Shown: positions 24,520 through 32,831, numbered from the stretch's first letter. The stretch is 44,143 bases of DNA from CAYSZB01 sp964435475 (GCA_964435475.1 CAYSZB010000014.1:1-44143); one strand, 5' to 3'. The notes: generated from the letters alone by a model not told the origin. Numbers and translations: made by a program.

Positions 24520-25677
24520 TTAAACCTTGAGGATCGTTCGGCGAACAAAGTCCAGCCCGGAATTAACTGCAAATTGGGGAGCATCCCCTGGAGGGCCACC
24601 ATATGAGCGGGATAATTCTCTAAATTGACCCAGGTGATAGAGAACGAGGTCTAGATCACGGCTTTCGCCACTGCGGGAAAGCCTGGCACCGAGGATCAGG
24701 TCAGCCTTGCCCTGATCCAGGTACTCGCGCATCAGTGTTTTTATTGATTCTATGGATAATTCCACGCCCAGGTTTTCTGATAAAAAATCTTCTCCCAATA
24801 AGGGCTTGACCTTGTTGATGATCTCGCCATCCAGCCCACTTTCAATAACTGCAAACCTCAGGTTGTTCTTTTTTATCAAGCGTGAAACGACTTGCTGGAT
24901 TGTTTCTTCATCTTCGCCATAGATGTACTTGTCAAGCTTTTTATAAAGCTCATCCACCAGGGGGGCGATCATGCGATCGGCTTCTGAAATGGAGGAGGCT
25001 TTTGCTGTCACACGGACATCTGTTTGACCGGGATGGGCTAATAAACCAACTGTAGGGTTGGTATATTCCTCCATGTCGCCAATGATCTCATCTATGGCTG
25101 ATTCTCCCATCGAGATGGTATGCAGAACTCTTGCCTTGATGATCGTGTCTTCAAGTTTGTACCTTTCCTTGAGGTAACGGATCACGAAATTGTTGATGAG
25201 GAATTCCATCTCGCGCGGTACACCGGGTAATGAAATGATGCATTTATTGCCCAATTCCATGATGAAGGCGGGTGCTGTGCCAACCTCGTTTTCGATCACA
25301 ATGGCGCCGACCGGGACATAAGCCTGGCGTTTGTTATTTTCGGTCGGAATTCTTTTGTATCTCTTAAATCTTTCCAGGATCACTTCCCACAACTCAGGGC
25401 GGTATTCCAATTGAGCGCCTACGGCATCTGCGACCGCCTGGCGGGTCGGGTCATCAACTGTGGGTCCCAAACCACCGGTTGTGAGCACGATGTCTGAGCG
25501 CTGCAAGGCCTCAATAATCGTTGCACTGATGCGACTTGCATTGTCGCCGACCGTGGAAAGTCGATAAAGGTCAACCCCGTTGTCTCTCAGGACCCTGGCT
25601 ATGAATTTGGAGTTTGTGTCCTGGATTTCCCCAAGGAGTAGTTCGGTGCCTATTGTGATGATCTCAGCAATTGCCAT
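24520..25677 (-). CDS. cinA: CinA-family protein with degenerate deamidase domain
   Basis: A 385-residue protein. Residues 1-170 are the MoCF-biosynthesis-like CinA domain (EIITIGTELLLGEIQDTNSKFIA, TTGGLGPTVDDPTRQAVA, LPGVPREMEF), known as an ADP-ribose/nicotinamide-nucleotide pyrophosphatase in relatives. Residues 170-245 are the linker KH-type domain. The C-terminal 250-385 aligns in position with the nicotinamide-nucleotide amidase, but AESCTGG has become IESGLDG and the YSNxxK and TGIAGP motifs are absent, so amidase activity is doubtful although GPPGDxxxFAVNSGLDFVRR is kept. It is the first gene of the operon with the CYTH fusion, glgA and malQ. GAGGAAAT lies ahead of the ATG. Confidence 0.85.
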   Translation of the reverse strand: MAIAEIITIGTELLLGEIQDTNSKFIARVLRDNGVDLYRLSTVGDNASRISATIIEALQRSDIVLTTGGLGPTVDDPTRQAVADAVGAQLEYRPELWEVILERFKRYKRIPTENNKRQAYVPVGAIVIENEVGTAPAFIMELGNKCIISLPGVPREMEFLINNFVIRYLKERYKLEDTIIKARVLHTISMGESAIDEIIGDMEEYTNPTVGLLAHPGQTDVRVTAKASSISEADRMIAPLVDELYKKLDKYIYGEDEETIQQVVSRLIKKNNLRFAVIESGLDGEIINKVKPLLGEDFLSENLGVELSIESIKTLMREYLDQGKADLILGARLSRSGESRDLDLVLYHLGQFRELSRSYGGPPGDAPQFAVNSGLDFVRRTILKV

Positions 25678-25755
25678 ATAATTTCCTCTATAGATTTTTG
25701 TAATATGTAATTTTATCTCAAAACATTATTAAATATTAAGATGTGTAATAAATGC

Positions 25756-25784
25756 TTGACGGATACCTGATGTTGACTTAGGAT
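25756..25784 (+). promoter_or_regulatory. Predicted promoter of yraN-miaA
   Basis: TTGACG (25756-25761), 17-base spacer, TAGGAT (25779-25784). Transcription would begin near 25791 and include the GAGGAAG ribosome site. Confidence 0.5.
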
Positions 25785-25801
25785 ATTGACCAGAGGAAGA
25801 C

Positions 25802-26164
25802 ATGACATACCAAAAAGAGGTTGGCCGGTGGGGCGAAGGCATAGCTTGCGATTATCTGATCGCTTGCGGATATGAGATCATTGAGCGTAATTTTCATACA
25901 AGGTACGGAGAAATTGACATCATTGGATCAAAGAATACCATATTACACTTCTTCGAAGTAAAAACCAGGACCAGTGATAAGTTTGGACTGCCTGAAGATT
26001 CGATCAGTGAGGCAAAGCAGGATCACTTGTTAAATGCCGCCCTGCTTTACCTTGAACAGAATCCCCAATTTGAAATATGGCAATTTGACCTGATCACGGT
26101 TGAAGGTAAATTCCGCTCACCCAGCCCGCTCATCACGCTCTTCGATAACGCCATTGTGGAATGA
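25802..26164 (+). CDS. YraN/UPF0102 family nuclease-like protein
   Basis: A 120-residue protein of the UPF0102 (YraN) family, with a restriction-endonuclease-like fold. It has the family core GRWGEGIACDYLIACGYEIIERNF (starting at residue 8) and the putative catalytic residues in GEIDII and FFEVKTR (Asp and Glu-x-Lys). Cellular role is not well established; a part in DNA repair or recombination has been suggested for the family. GAGGAAG precedes ATG 25802. Its stop overlaps the miaA start by four bases (ATGA), so translation is coupled. Confidence 0.85.
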   Translation: MTYQKEVGRWGEGIACDYLIACGYEIIERNFHTRYGEIDIIGSKNTILHFFEVKTRTSDKFGLPEDSISEAKQDHLLNAALLYLEQNPQFEIWQFDLITVEGKFRSPSPLITLFDNAIVE

Positions 26165-27090
26165 CCATGCCGAAAAAAAACACCCTTGTCATCATTGTTG
26201 GTCCGACCGCTGTGGGCAAGACCGAGTTTTCGATAGCTGTCGCCAAAGCTATAAATGGCGAAATAATTTCCGCTGACTCACAGCAGTTTTACAGGAAATT
26301 GAACATTGGGACTGCTAAGCCGGATGCGCAGGAAATGGATGGCATACCTCATCACCTGGTCAGTGTTACTGACTTAAGAAACCCGTGGAGCATTGCGGTA
26401 TTTAAGAGCGCCGTTTATCGTCTGGTAGACGAGATATGCTCAAGGCAGAAGGTGCCGATCATGGTTGGAGGAACCGGGCAGTATGTCAGGGGTATCATCG
26501 AAAACTGGACCATCCCTGAAATCAGCAAAGACGAACAATTTCGCAAGGCAATTGAGAAATGGGGGGATGAGATTGGCGCACAGGAATTACATGCCCGGCT
26601 CGCCATCGTGGATCCGCATGCAGCCAGGATGATAGACCATCGCAACATGCGCAGGACGATCCGCGCCTTGGAGGTTACTTTAAGGACCGGAATTCCATTT
26701 TCCGCTCAGCGCAACAAAGGCGTGGCGCCTTTTGACACGATCATGGTAGGAATTATCCGCCCAAGGGAGGAGCTGTACAAACGGGTCGACCTGAGGATTG
26801 AAAAAATGATCGCCAATGGCTTTATCGGGGAAGTGGAGAGTTTATTGGCAGCAGGTCTTGAGCCGGAATTACTGCGTGCCAACCCGCTGGGATACACTGA
26901 AATGGTTGACTACATAAAGGGAAATTGTTCACTTGAAGATGCCATTACTGCGATCAAAAAGCGGACAAGAATTTTAGTCAGAAGACAGGCAAACTGGTTC
27001 AAGCCTGATGATGAGCGGATTAGATGGTTTTCGGTCAACGAAAATACGGAGCGGGATTTGATCGATTACATCCAGCTCAAGATGAAATAA
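26161..27090 (+). CDS. miaA: tRNA dimethylallyltransferase
   Basis: It adds a dimethylallyl group to A37 of tRNAs that read codons starting with U. The 309-residue protein has the P-loop GPTAVGKTEFS (residues 14-24), the tRNA/DMAPP-site segment ISADSQQFYRKLNIGTAKP (39-57), GGTGQYVRGI and the C-terminal TRILVRRQANWFK. Cytoplasmic. ATG 26161 overlaps the yraN stop; a second ATG lies at 26167. The gene ends at a bidirectional hairpin shared with ftsH. Confidence 0.93.
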   Translation: MTMPKKNTLVIIVGPTAVGKTEFSIAVAKAINGEIISADSQQFYRKLNIGTAKPDAQEMDGIPHHLVSVTDLRNPWSIAVFKSAVYRLVDEICSRQKVPIMVGGTGQYVRGIIENWTIPEISKDEQFRKAIEKWGDEIGAQELHARLAIVDPHAARMIDHRNMRRTIRALEVTLRTGIPFSAQRNKGVAPFDTIMVGIIRPREELYKRVDLRIEKMIANGFIGEVESLLAAGLEPELLRANPLGYTEMVDYIKGNCSLEDAITAIKKRTRILVRRQANWFKPDDERIRWFSVNENTERDLIDYIQLKMK

Positions 27091-27092
27091 AA

Positions 27093-27123
27093 AAGCTCTG
27101 CAAAAAAATGATTTGCAGAGCTT
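27093..27123. terminator. Bidirectional terminator between miaA and ftsH
   Basis: AAGCTCTGCAAA (27093-27104) pairs with TTTGCAGAGCTT (27112-27123) around a 7-base loop. On the minus strand it is followed by a run of T, so it is strongest for ftsH; on the plus strand the T tract is interrupted. Confidence 0.85.
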
Positions 27124-27131
27124 GTCTTTGT

Positions 27132-28988
27132 CTACCTGCTGAACACAGGCGTGCCGTTGGTTTTTTCAACCGGAGGGGGAAAGATAGCCTCAAATTCAGC
27201 TTTGCTGAGGGTTTCTTTTTCTAGTAATTTTTCTGATACAGCGATCAAGCCGTCCTTGTACTGGGTCAATATGGCTTTTGCTTTGGCATAAGTTTCTTTG
27301 ACAATGTTTTGCACTTCCTGGTCGATTTTTTGGGCAACGGATTCTGAGTAATCCCGCTGTTCTGAAATTTCCCTGCCGAGGAAGACCAGTTCTTCTTTTT
27401 GTCCATAAACCATCGGGCCAAGTTCATCGCTCATCCCCAGCCTGGTGACCATCTTGCGAGCCAGTTTGGTGACATTTTCGATGTCATTGGATGCGCCGGA
27501 GGTAATGTCATTGAACATCAACTCTTCTGCTGCCCGCCCACCGAGCAAGCCGATCATTTCTGCCACGATCTTGCGTTTTGAATCCAGGAACCTGTCTTCA
27601 GTAGGCAGTGCGATGGTGTAGCCCCCAGCCATACCCCGCGAGATGATCGAGATCTTCTGCACGGGATCTGCTTCCGGTAATGCTGTAATGACGATGGCAT
27701 GGCCTGCTTCATGGTATGCAATGATGCGTTTTTCATCTGCGTTGATCAGGCGGCTTTTGCGTTCAGGTCCGGCGATTACTTTTTCAATGGCTTCTTCAAA
27801 CTCAGCCTGCTCGATCACTTTCTTGTTGCGCCTGGCAGCTAAAATTGCAGCTTCATTGACAAGGTTTTCAATATCAGCACCAACAAACCCGGGTGTTGAG
27901 CGGGCAATTTCTCCGAGGTCAATTTGAGGAGAAATCGGTTTGCCCTTTACATGGACCTTCAGGATCTGTTCCCGCCCGATCATATCCGGCCGATCGAGCA
28001 TCACACGACGGTCAAAGCGGCCCGGCCTTAATAACGCGGGGTCAAGAATATCCGGGCGATTGGTAGCCGCCATGATGATCACGTTGGTGTCTGTGTCAAA
28101 ACCATCCATTTCCACCAGCAGCTGGTTGAGGGTCTGTTCGCGTTCATCGTGACTTCCACCCAGCCCAGCCCCCCGGTGGCGACCGACGGCATCAATTTCA
28201 TCAACAAACACGATACATGGCGAGTGTTTTTTCGCTTGTTCGAAGAGATCGCGAACCCGGCTGGCACCGACACCCACGAACATTTCCACAAATTCACTGC
28301 CGGAGATGGAGAAGAAAGGCACGCCTGCTTCTCCTGAGACAGCTTTGGCCATCAATGTCTTGCCGGTACCTGGAGATCCAACCAGGAGGACGCCTTTGGG
28401 AATTCTTGCTCCCAGTGCAATGAATTTCTGCGGCTCCTTAAGAAACTCAACAACCTCTCGCAATTCTTCCTTGGATTCATCAACTCCGGCAACATCTTCA
28501 AATGTGACCGTGGGGTGTTCACCGGAGAACATCCTGGCTTTCGATTTACTGAAAGACATGGCTGCATTGTTACTGCCCTGGGCTTGCCTGAAAATGAACC
28601 AGAACGCACCAACCATAAGTAGGAATGGGAACAAGTAACCCAATACACTGAGCAGGCCGACCCACACGCCAGGTAGTTTTACCGAAATCTTCAGATCCGG
28701 GGCGGTTAATTGTTCAGGCGAAACCCCAAGCAGGGTTAATTCTTCGATCAGTGAGGAATTCGGGTTGTATGATGATTGTTTGATATCACCACTGGCATAT
28801 TTGATGGATAATTCATTTTCATCTTCAATAATTTCCCTGACAACACCCGATTTGATATCAACAGCCAGCTGATTTATCGGAACCAGGTTCGATTCGCTGT
28901 TCTGCTGCCGAAAGTTGAAATAAACCATGGCAATAATTGCTGTAAATAGCAGTATGTATATAATATACGATTGCTTTCGTGAGTTCAC
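27132..28988 (-). CDS. ftsH: ATP-dependent zinc metalloprotease FtsH
   Basis: A 618-residue membrane-anchored AAA+ protease that degrades damaged membrane proteins and regulators. Two transmembrane helices (about 8-26 and 108-132) flank the small external domain. The AAA+ domain carries Walker A GSPGTGKT, Walker B CIVFVDEIDA and the second region of homology NRPDILDPALLRPGRFDRR. The zinc site is HEAGH near residue 426. The start is GTG 28988, supported by GGAGG five bases upstream and by the N-terminal helix position. It is last in a minus-strand series after efp and the Cys-rich gene, but with its own promoter-like sequence at 29027-29035. Confidence 0.95.
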   Translation of the reverse strand: MNSRKQSYIIYILLFTAIIAMVYFNFRQQNSESNLVPINQLAVDIKSGVVREIIEDENELSIKYASGDIKQSSYNPNSSLIEELTLLGVSPEQLTAPDLKISVKLPGVWVGLLSVLGYLFPFLLMVGAFWFIFRQAQGSNNAAMSFSKSKARMFSGEHPTVTFEDVAGVDESKEELREVVEFLKEPQKFIALGARIPKGVLLVGSPGTGKTLMAKAVSGEAGVPFFSISGSEFVEMFVGVGASRVRDLFEQAKKHSPCIVFVDEIDAVGRHRGAGLGGSHDEREQTLNQLLVEMDGFDTDTNVIIMAATNRPDILDPALLRPGRFDRRVMLDRPDMIGREQILKVHVKGKPISPQIDLGEIARSTPGFVGADIENLVNEAAILAARRNKKVIEQAEFEEAIEKVIAGPERKSRLINADEKRIIAYHEAGHAIVITALPEADPVQKISIISRGMAGGYTIALPTEDRFLDSKRKIVAEMIGLLGGRAAEELMFNDITSGASNDIENVTKLARKMVTRLGMSDELGPMVYGQKEELVFLGREISEQRDYSESVAQKIDQEVQNIVKETYAKAKAILTQYKDGLIAVSEKLLEKETLSKAEFEAIFPPPVEKTNGTPVFSR

Positions 28989-29026
28989 TTAATCCTCCAA
29001 GTAGGGATACATAATATCCAACAAAG

Positions 29027-29035
29027 ATTATACCA
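29027..29035 (-). promoter_or_regulatory. Extended -10 promoter of ftsH
   Basis: The complement reads TGGTATAAT, a perfect -10 with the TGn extension; no good -35 is seen, as is usual for extended -10 promoters. A start near 29020 gives a leader of about 30 nt with the GGAGG site. Confidence 0.5.
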
Positions 29036-29097
29036 ATCTACCTCAAAAAAAGACCTCTTGTAGACCTTGCCAGGATTTTCTAATATAGAATTTACAA

Positions 29098-29442
29098 TCA
29101 GGTGTCTTGTTCAGATACCTGAAATATTTCAGTTAGTTCTTCATGGCATTGCCCGCAACCTGTTTTAGGGTTTTTGACAATATCCTTCGATTTCAAGCAA
29201 TAAGCATGTACCTTGACCGATGTTCCAAGAAATAAGAAGCGTTTATTGATCGATCCAGAGATCACCATATGGGGGCAGGCATTTGCCCTGAGGATGTCAG
29301 GAACCGGGCAGTCTTTGCATAAGGATCTTTGCCACTGTCTCTTCTGACCGGGTTGATTTAATAACCGGCACTCTTCAAAATTCCTGCCTCGAAAATAATC
29401 GCCATAAAAGAATTTGCATTCTTTGCCATATGGGGTTTTCAA
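29098..29442 (-). CDS. Small cysteine-rich protein of unknown function
   Basis: A 114-residue protein I do not recognise. It has eight cysteines, at residues 9, 25, 42, 45, 56, 82, 96 and 99, including C-x2-C pairs at 42/45 and 96/99. The CKDCPVPDILRANAC segment looks like an iron-sulfur or zinc-binding loop. There is no signal peptide or membrane helix, so it is probably a cytoplasmic metal-binding protein. The start is TTG 29442 with AAGGA about ten bases upstream; no in-frame ATG exists before the upstream stop. It follows efp by 36 nt, so the two may be co-transcribed. A link to translation or redox sensing is only a guess from position. Confidence 0.6.
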   Translation of the reverse strand: MKTPYGKECKFFYGDYFRGRNFEECRLLNQPGQKRQWQRSLCKDCPVPDILRANACPHMVISGSINKRFLFLGTSVKVHAYCLKSKDIVKNPKTGCGQCHEELTEIFQVSEQDT

Positions 29443-29478
29443 TTCAGATGAATCCTTATTAATATTCCTGGGCGAAGG

Positions 29479-30036
29479 TCAAACCCTGGTTACATAGGAG
29501 CCAGTTCTCGTATCCACACGGATGGTATCGGACTCATTCACAAAAGATGGAACCTGTACTTTTAATCCGGTCTCGGTGACCACATTTTTGGTGACACCTG
29601 TCGCTGTGTTGCCCCGTGCTGAAGCGTCTGCGGACACCACTTTGAGGTCCACGCTGGTGGGAAGTTCAATGTCAATAGGTTCATCAGCATAAAAGGTCAA
29701 CTTTACTTCCATATTTTCTTTTAAGAATCCGGCATAGTCACCCACAAGGGAGTTCGGGACTGCCGGCTGGTCAAAAGTGTCCATGTCCATGAAATAGAAA
29801 AAGTTATCATCGTGGTAAAGGTATGAGACATTGTGGTAATCCAGCCGGACATCCTGGACGCGGTCGCCGGATATAAAGGTCATTTCAAGGGTCGTGCCTT
29901 TGCGTAAGTCACGTGCCTTGATCCTGATGGTTGCTGATCCCCTGCCAGGTTTGTTATGGGCATATTCCAGTACTTTGTAAAGGTCATTTTCAATTTCGAA
30001 AGTCACACCCTTTCGAAGGTCATTTACATCAATCAT
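29479..30036 (-). CDS. efp: Elongation factor P
   Basis: It relieves ribosome stalling at proline runs. The 185-residue protein has the three beta-barrel domains of EF-P (about 1-62, 63-125, 130-185) and ends with the conserved DTIRVDTRTGSYVTRV. The loop that reaches the peptidyl-transferase centre reads NKPGRGSA, so the tip residue is Arg32, where E. coli has Lys34 and Bacillus Lys32. Arg at this place is rhamnosylated in Pseudomonas by EarP, but that gene is not in the window and I make no claim of modification. GAGG lies eight bases before the ATG. Confidence 0.94.
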   Translation of the reverse strand: MIDVNDLRKGVTFEIENDLYKVLEYAHNKPGRGSATIRIKARDLRKGTTLEMTFISGDRVQDVRLDYHNVSYLYHDDNFFYFMDMDTFDQPAVPNSLVGDYAGFLKENMEVKLTFYADEPIDIELPTSVDLKVVSADASARGNTATGVTKNVVTETGLKVQVPSFVNESDTIRVDTRTGSYVTRV

Positions 30037-30084
30037 TTGATCATCCTCATTTCATTACAACTTGCTTTAAAAAATAACTTACGG

Positions 30085-30113
30085 ATTATAGCGCAGGATA
30101 TAATCTTCAGCAA
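30085..30113 (-). promoter_or_regulatory. Predicted efp promoter
   Basis: On the minus strand TTGCTG (complement of 30108-30113), 17-base spacer and a perfect TATAAT (complement of 30085-30090). Confidence 0.55.
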
Positions 30114-30167
30114 GTATCTAAAAAGCTACCTTGGTGTTTGAAATTAGTATGTTGTGAACGGAGAATG

Positions 30168-30173
30168 TATAAT
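30168..30173 (+). promoter_or_regulatory. -10 box of the GNAT-like gene
   Basis: TATAAT at 30168-30173 gives a start near 30180 and a 25-nt leader carrying GGAGAGAG. It supports ATG 30205 as the true start, since an in-frame upstream start at 30154 would lie before the promoter. Confidence 0.45.
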
Positions 30174-30204
30174 TTGTCCTAATCTTGAAATTATTGGAGA
30201 GAGA

Positions 30205-31335
30205 ATGATCAATATTTGTGAAGTAAATCTTAATAGTAGATATGAGCGTGACAGATTTATTGATGTCCATTTTGACCTATATAAGGGAACTTCCCAGTGG
30301 GTACCACCATTCCGGGCGGATATTCACATGATGCTGAACAAGAAGAAACATCCATATTATGAACATTCAGATGCCGATTTCTTTATCGCTGAGCGGGATG
30401 GCAAACCGGTCGGTCGGATCGCTGCCTTGGAAAATAAACCATTCAACCTGTATCATCATGCGAAAGACGCCGAGTTTTACCTGTTTGACTCGATCAATGA
30501 CCAAGCGGTTGCCGATGCCCTGTTTGATACAGTTGTCAACTGGGCAAAATCCAGGGGACTCAACAAACTGGTCGGTCCCAAAGGGTTTGGACCATTGGAT
30601 GGGTATGGCATTCAAATCGAAGGCTTTGAATATCGCCAGATGATGAACATGATGAATTACAACTTCCCTTACTATCGGGACCTGGTTGAGCATTATGGTT
30701 TTTATAAGGCTGTAGATTTTGTCTCAAGTTTTGCCAGGCCGGATAACTTCATCATCCCAGAAAAAGTGCAAAAAGCATCAGAAATCGCCTTAAAAAGGGG
30801 ATCTTTTGAGGTGTTGAACTTCAAGAACAAGGCCCACCTAAAGAAATGGGCTCCCAAAATCGGTGCAGCTTATAACAAGGCATTTGTCAACAACTGGGAA
30901 TACTATCCCCTTAGCCAGAAGGAGATCGACTACGTCGTTTCCAATGTGATGACAATCGTTGACCCTGACCTGTTGAAGGTAATTCTGAAGAATGGTGAGG
31001 TCGTGGGTTTTACATTCCCATTTCCCGATGTTTCTCAAGCCATGCAGAGAAACTTAGGCAAATTGGGGCTGATAGAGATCATCAGGCTTTTTGCTGAGGT
31101 CAGGAAAACCAACTGGATCACATTCAATGGGGTGGGGATTTTACCGGAATATCAAGGCCTGGGAGGAAATGCCATCATCTATGTTGAATTGGCTAAAGCC
31201 ATGCGGGCGAAACCACAATTTGTAAATTCTGAATTGACCCAGGTGGCCGAATCAGCCAAACAGATGCGTAAAGACCTGGCAAATCTGGGCGTAAAGTTCT
31301 ATAAAAACCATCGGGTTTATCAAAAAGAAATTTAA
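30205..31335 (+). CDS. GNAT-like acyltransferase family protein, function unknown
   Basis: A 376-residue cytoplasmic protein that looks like two GNAT-type halves. The first half (about 1-180) contains DADFFIAERDGKPVGRIAALEN, a typical beta4 strand. The second (about 200-376) contains LLKVILKNGEVVGFTFPFPD and then GVGILPEYQGLGGNAIIYVEL, the acyl-CoA pyrophosphate-binding Q-x-x-G-x-G pattern. No substrate can be deduced. Similar proteins are common in Chloroflexota and related anaerobes as uncharacterised N-acetyltransferases. The start at 30205 is set by GGAGAGAG and the upstream -10 box. It ends at a perfect 13-bp terminator. Confidence 0.65.
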   Translation: MINICEVNLNSRYERDRFIDVHFDLYKGTSQWVPPFRADIHMMLNKKKHPYYEHSDADFFIAERDGKPVGRIAALENKPFNLYHHAKDAEFYLFDSINDQAVADALFDTVVNWAKSRGLNKLVGPKGFGPLDGYGIQIEGFEYRQMMNMMNYNFPYYRDLVEHYGFYKAVDFVSSFARPDNFIIPEKVQKASEIALKRGSFEVLNFKNKAHLKKWAPKIGAAYNKAFVNNWEYYPLSQKEIDYVVSNVMTIVDPDLLKVILKNGEVVGFTFPFPDVSQAMQRNLGKLGLIEIIRLFAEVRKTNWITFNGVGILPEYQGLGGNAIIYVELAKAMRAKPQFVNSELTQVAESAKQMRKDLANLGVKFYKNHRVYQKEI

Positions 31336-31363
31336 AAAGGACATAAATCCTTATGTCCTTTTT
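31334..31363. terminator. Bidirectional terminator between the GNAT-like gene and tRNA-Gly
   Basis: AAAAAGGACATAA (31334-31346), ATCC, TTATGTCCTTTTT (31351-31363): a perfect 13-bp stem with A and T tracts at its ends, overlapping the GNAT stop codon. Confidence 0.9.
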
Positions 31364-31367
31364 GCCA

Positions 31368-31439
31368 AGCGGGTGATGGGATTCGAACCCACGGATGGTA
31401 CCTTGGGAAGGTACTGCCTTACCACTTGGCGACACCCGC
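31368..31439 (-). tRNA. tRNA-Gly, anticodon CCC
   Basis: The complement of 31439 to 31368 folds as a tRNA: acceptor GCGGGTG/CACCCGC, D stem GCC/GGC with the GTGGTAA loop, anticodon stem GTACC/GGTAC with loop TTCCCAA (anticodon CCC, reading GGG), short variable loop, and T stem GTGGG/CCCAT with loop TTCGAAT. Length 72 with discriminator T; the CCA end is not encoded. Confidence 0.95.
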
Positions 31440-31451
31440 AAAAGCACAGGA

Positions 31452-31479
31452 ATTTTACCTCATTTGGGGATTAATGCAA
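31452..31479 (-). promoter_or_regulatory. tRNA-Gly promoter
   Basis: On the minus strand TTGCAT (complement of 31474-31479), 16-base spacer and TAAAAT (complement of 31452-31457). The start would fall near 31445, a few bases before the mature tRNA 5' end. Confidence 0.5.
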
Positions 31480-31540
31480 ATAATTCCTTGAGAAAAGCTG
31501 CCATATTTAGTTGTTTTCGTAAAAACAGATAGAATTATTG

Positions 31541-32812
31541 ATGATGAAGAGTTCGCTCGCCAGGCTATTAAAGCCTTCACCTGAAGCTAATATCGACGAA
31601 CATAATTTTCGTCTTGTCATGCTGGATGCCATTGGTCTTGGGATAGCAAGCTCTGCAGCACCCTTCATCAATGTTTTTCTCGTAGGCCTGGGCGCATCCA
31701 ATTCGGTTATTGGATTTCTCGCTTCAATGCCGGCATTGGCTGGCTTTCTGCTGGTTCTTTTTATCGGGCGCTTCCTTCAAAAAAGGGGGGATGTCATCAA
31801 ATGGGCCAGTATCAGTGTGTGGGCGACATATTCAGGATATCTTTTTACAGGTTTATTGCCCTTCGTTCTTCCCCGTGAGTCTTTGGTCATCGGTATTCTA
31901 CTTGTTTGGGCAGTCATAACAATCCCACAAACGATCATGGGTGTGACTTACCAGGCAATGTTGAAAGGGGTGGCAGGTGAGAATGGTCGCTTTGAACTTA
32001 CCACCCGGCGTTGGGCCCTGCTCGGAATGATAACGGCATTCCTTACGACAATTGCCGGTCAGGTTATTGATTTGCTCAATTATCCTTTTAATTACCAGAT
32101 AGTTTTTATGGTTTTATCGTTAGGTGGATTGATCAGCTTTACTGCAGTGCGCAGGATAAGAATTTCCTCCCCGACTAGTGACTCCAGGCCAAACAGGCAG
32201 ACCGAGATCCCTTTCAAACAGTACCCGGCAATTATCAAGAGCAATAAACCTTTCTCAGGCTTCATTGCCAAAAGATTTGTCTATTTGTTGGGTGCGACGT
32301 TGATCGGACCTATCGTCTCACTTTACTACATTAAGGAAATCCAGGCCACAGCCGGTTGGATAGGAATTTTCAGCACGACTTCGACAATCACGTTAATTGT
32401 TGGCTACTTCTTCTGGTTGAGGATGAGCAGGAAGGTCAACACCAGGCGCATCCTCTTGTTAACCGTCTTCATGGTCAGTATTTGGCCGATTTTTCTTTCA
32501 TTTACGAAAAATCCTTTCCTGATCGTATTCTTCCTGGTTTTTGTCGGGTTTTTCCAGGCAGGAATTGATCTTGTCTTCTTTGATGAACTCATGAAAACCA
32601 TACCTGCTGGACAGGCTACCCTTTTTATTTCCATCAACATGTTGTTCCAATATTTCGCCAATTTCATTGGTCCCTTGTTGGGAACAACTTTGGCTGATTT
32701 CATAACGCTGAGATTTGTGCTGATAGTTGGTTCATCCATCTGTCTGACAGCTTTTATTCTTTTTTTCTTTGGCTCACAAAGAAAGAAAAACGCTATACCA
32801 GCAGATAATTAA
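31541..32812 (+). CDS. MFS transporter, substrate unknown
   Basis: A 423-residue protein with about twelve predicted transmembrane helices and the general shape of the major facilitator superfamily: a short cytoplasmic N-terminus, FLVGLGASNSVIGFLASMPALAGFLLVLFIGRFLQKRG (helices 1-2 with a loop akin to the MFS motif A), a long cytoplasmic loop (about 205-230, VRRIRISSPTSDSRPNRQ) and a second six-helix half. Substrate is not evident. A -10-like TAGAAT (31530-31535) lies five bases before ATG 31541 and there is no ribosome site, so the mRNA may be leaderless; an alternative ATG is at 31544. Confidence 0.7.
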   Translation: MMKSSLARLLKPSPEANIDEHNFRLVMLDAIGLGIASSAAPFINVFLVGLGASNSVIGFLASMPALAGFLLVLFIGRFLQKRGDVIKWASISVWATYSGYLFTGLLPFVLPRESLVIGILLVWAVITIPQTIMGVTYQAMLKGVAGENGRFELTTRRWALLGMITAFLTTIAGQVIDLLNYPFNYQIVFMVLSLGGLISFTAVRRIRISSPTSDSRPNRQTEIPFKQYPAIIKSNKPFSGFIAKRFVYLLGATLIGPIVSLYYIKEIQATAGWIGIFSTTSTITLIVGYFFWLRMSRKVNTRRILLLTVFMVSIWPIFLSFTKNPFLIVFFLVFVGFFQAGIDLVFFDELMKTIPAGQATLFISINMLFQYFANFIGPLLGTTLADFITLRFVLIVGSSICLTAFILFFFGSQRKKNAIPADN

Positions 32813-32825
32813 GAAAAATTTGGTC

Positions 32826-32831
32826 TATAAT
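32826..32831 (+). promoter_or_regulatory. -10 box of apgM
   Basis: TATAAT at 32826-32831 gives a start near 32838 and a leader of about 26 nt that includes the GGAG ribosome site (32851-32854) of ATG 32864. No clear -35. Confidence 0.4.

Noticed and set aside
29479..30036. A direct link between the rhamnose catabolic genes and EF-P rhamnosylation
   Set aside because: EarP uses dTDP-rhamnose made from glucose, no earP is present, and the loci are more than 20 kb apart.
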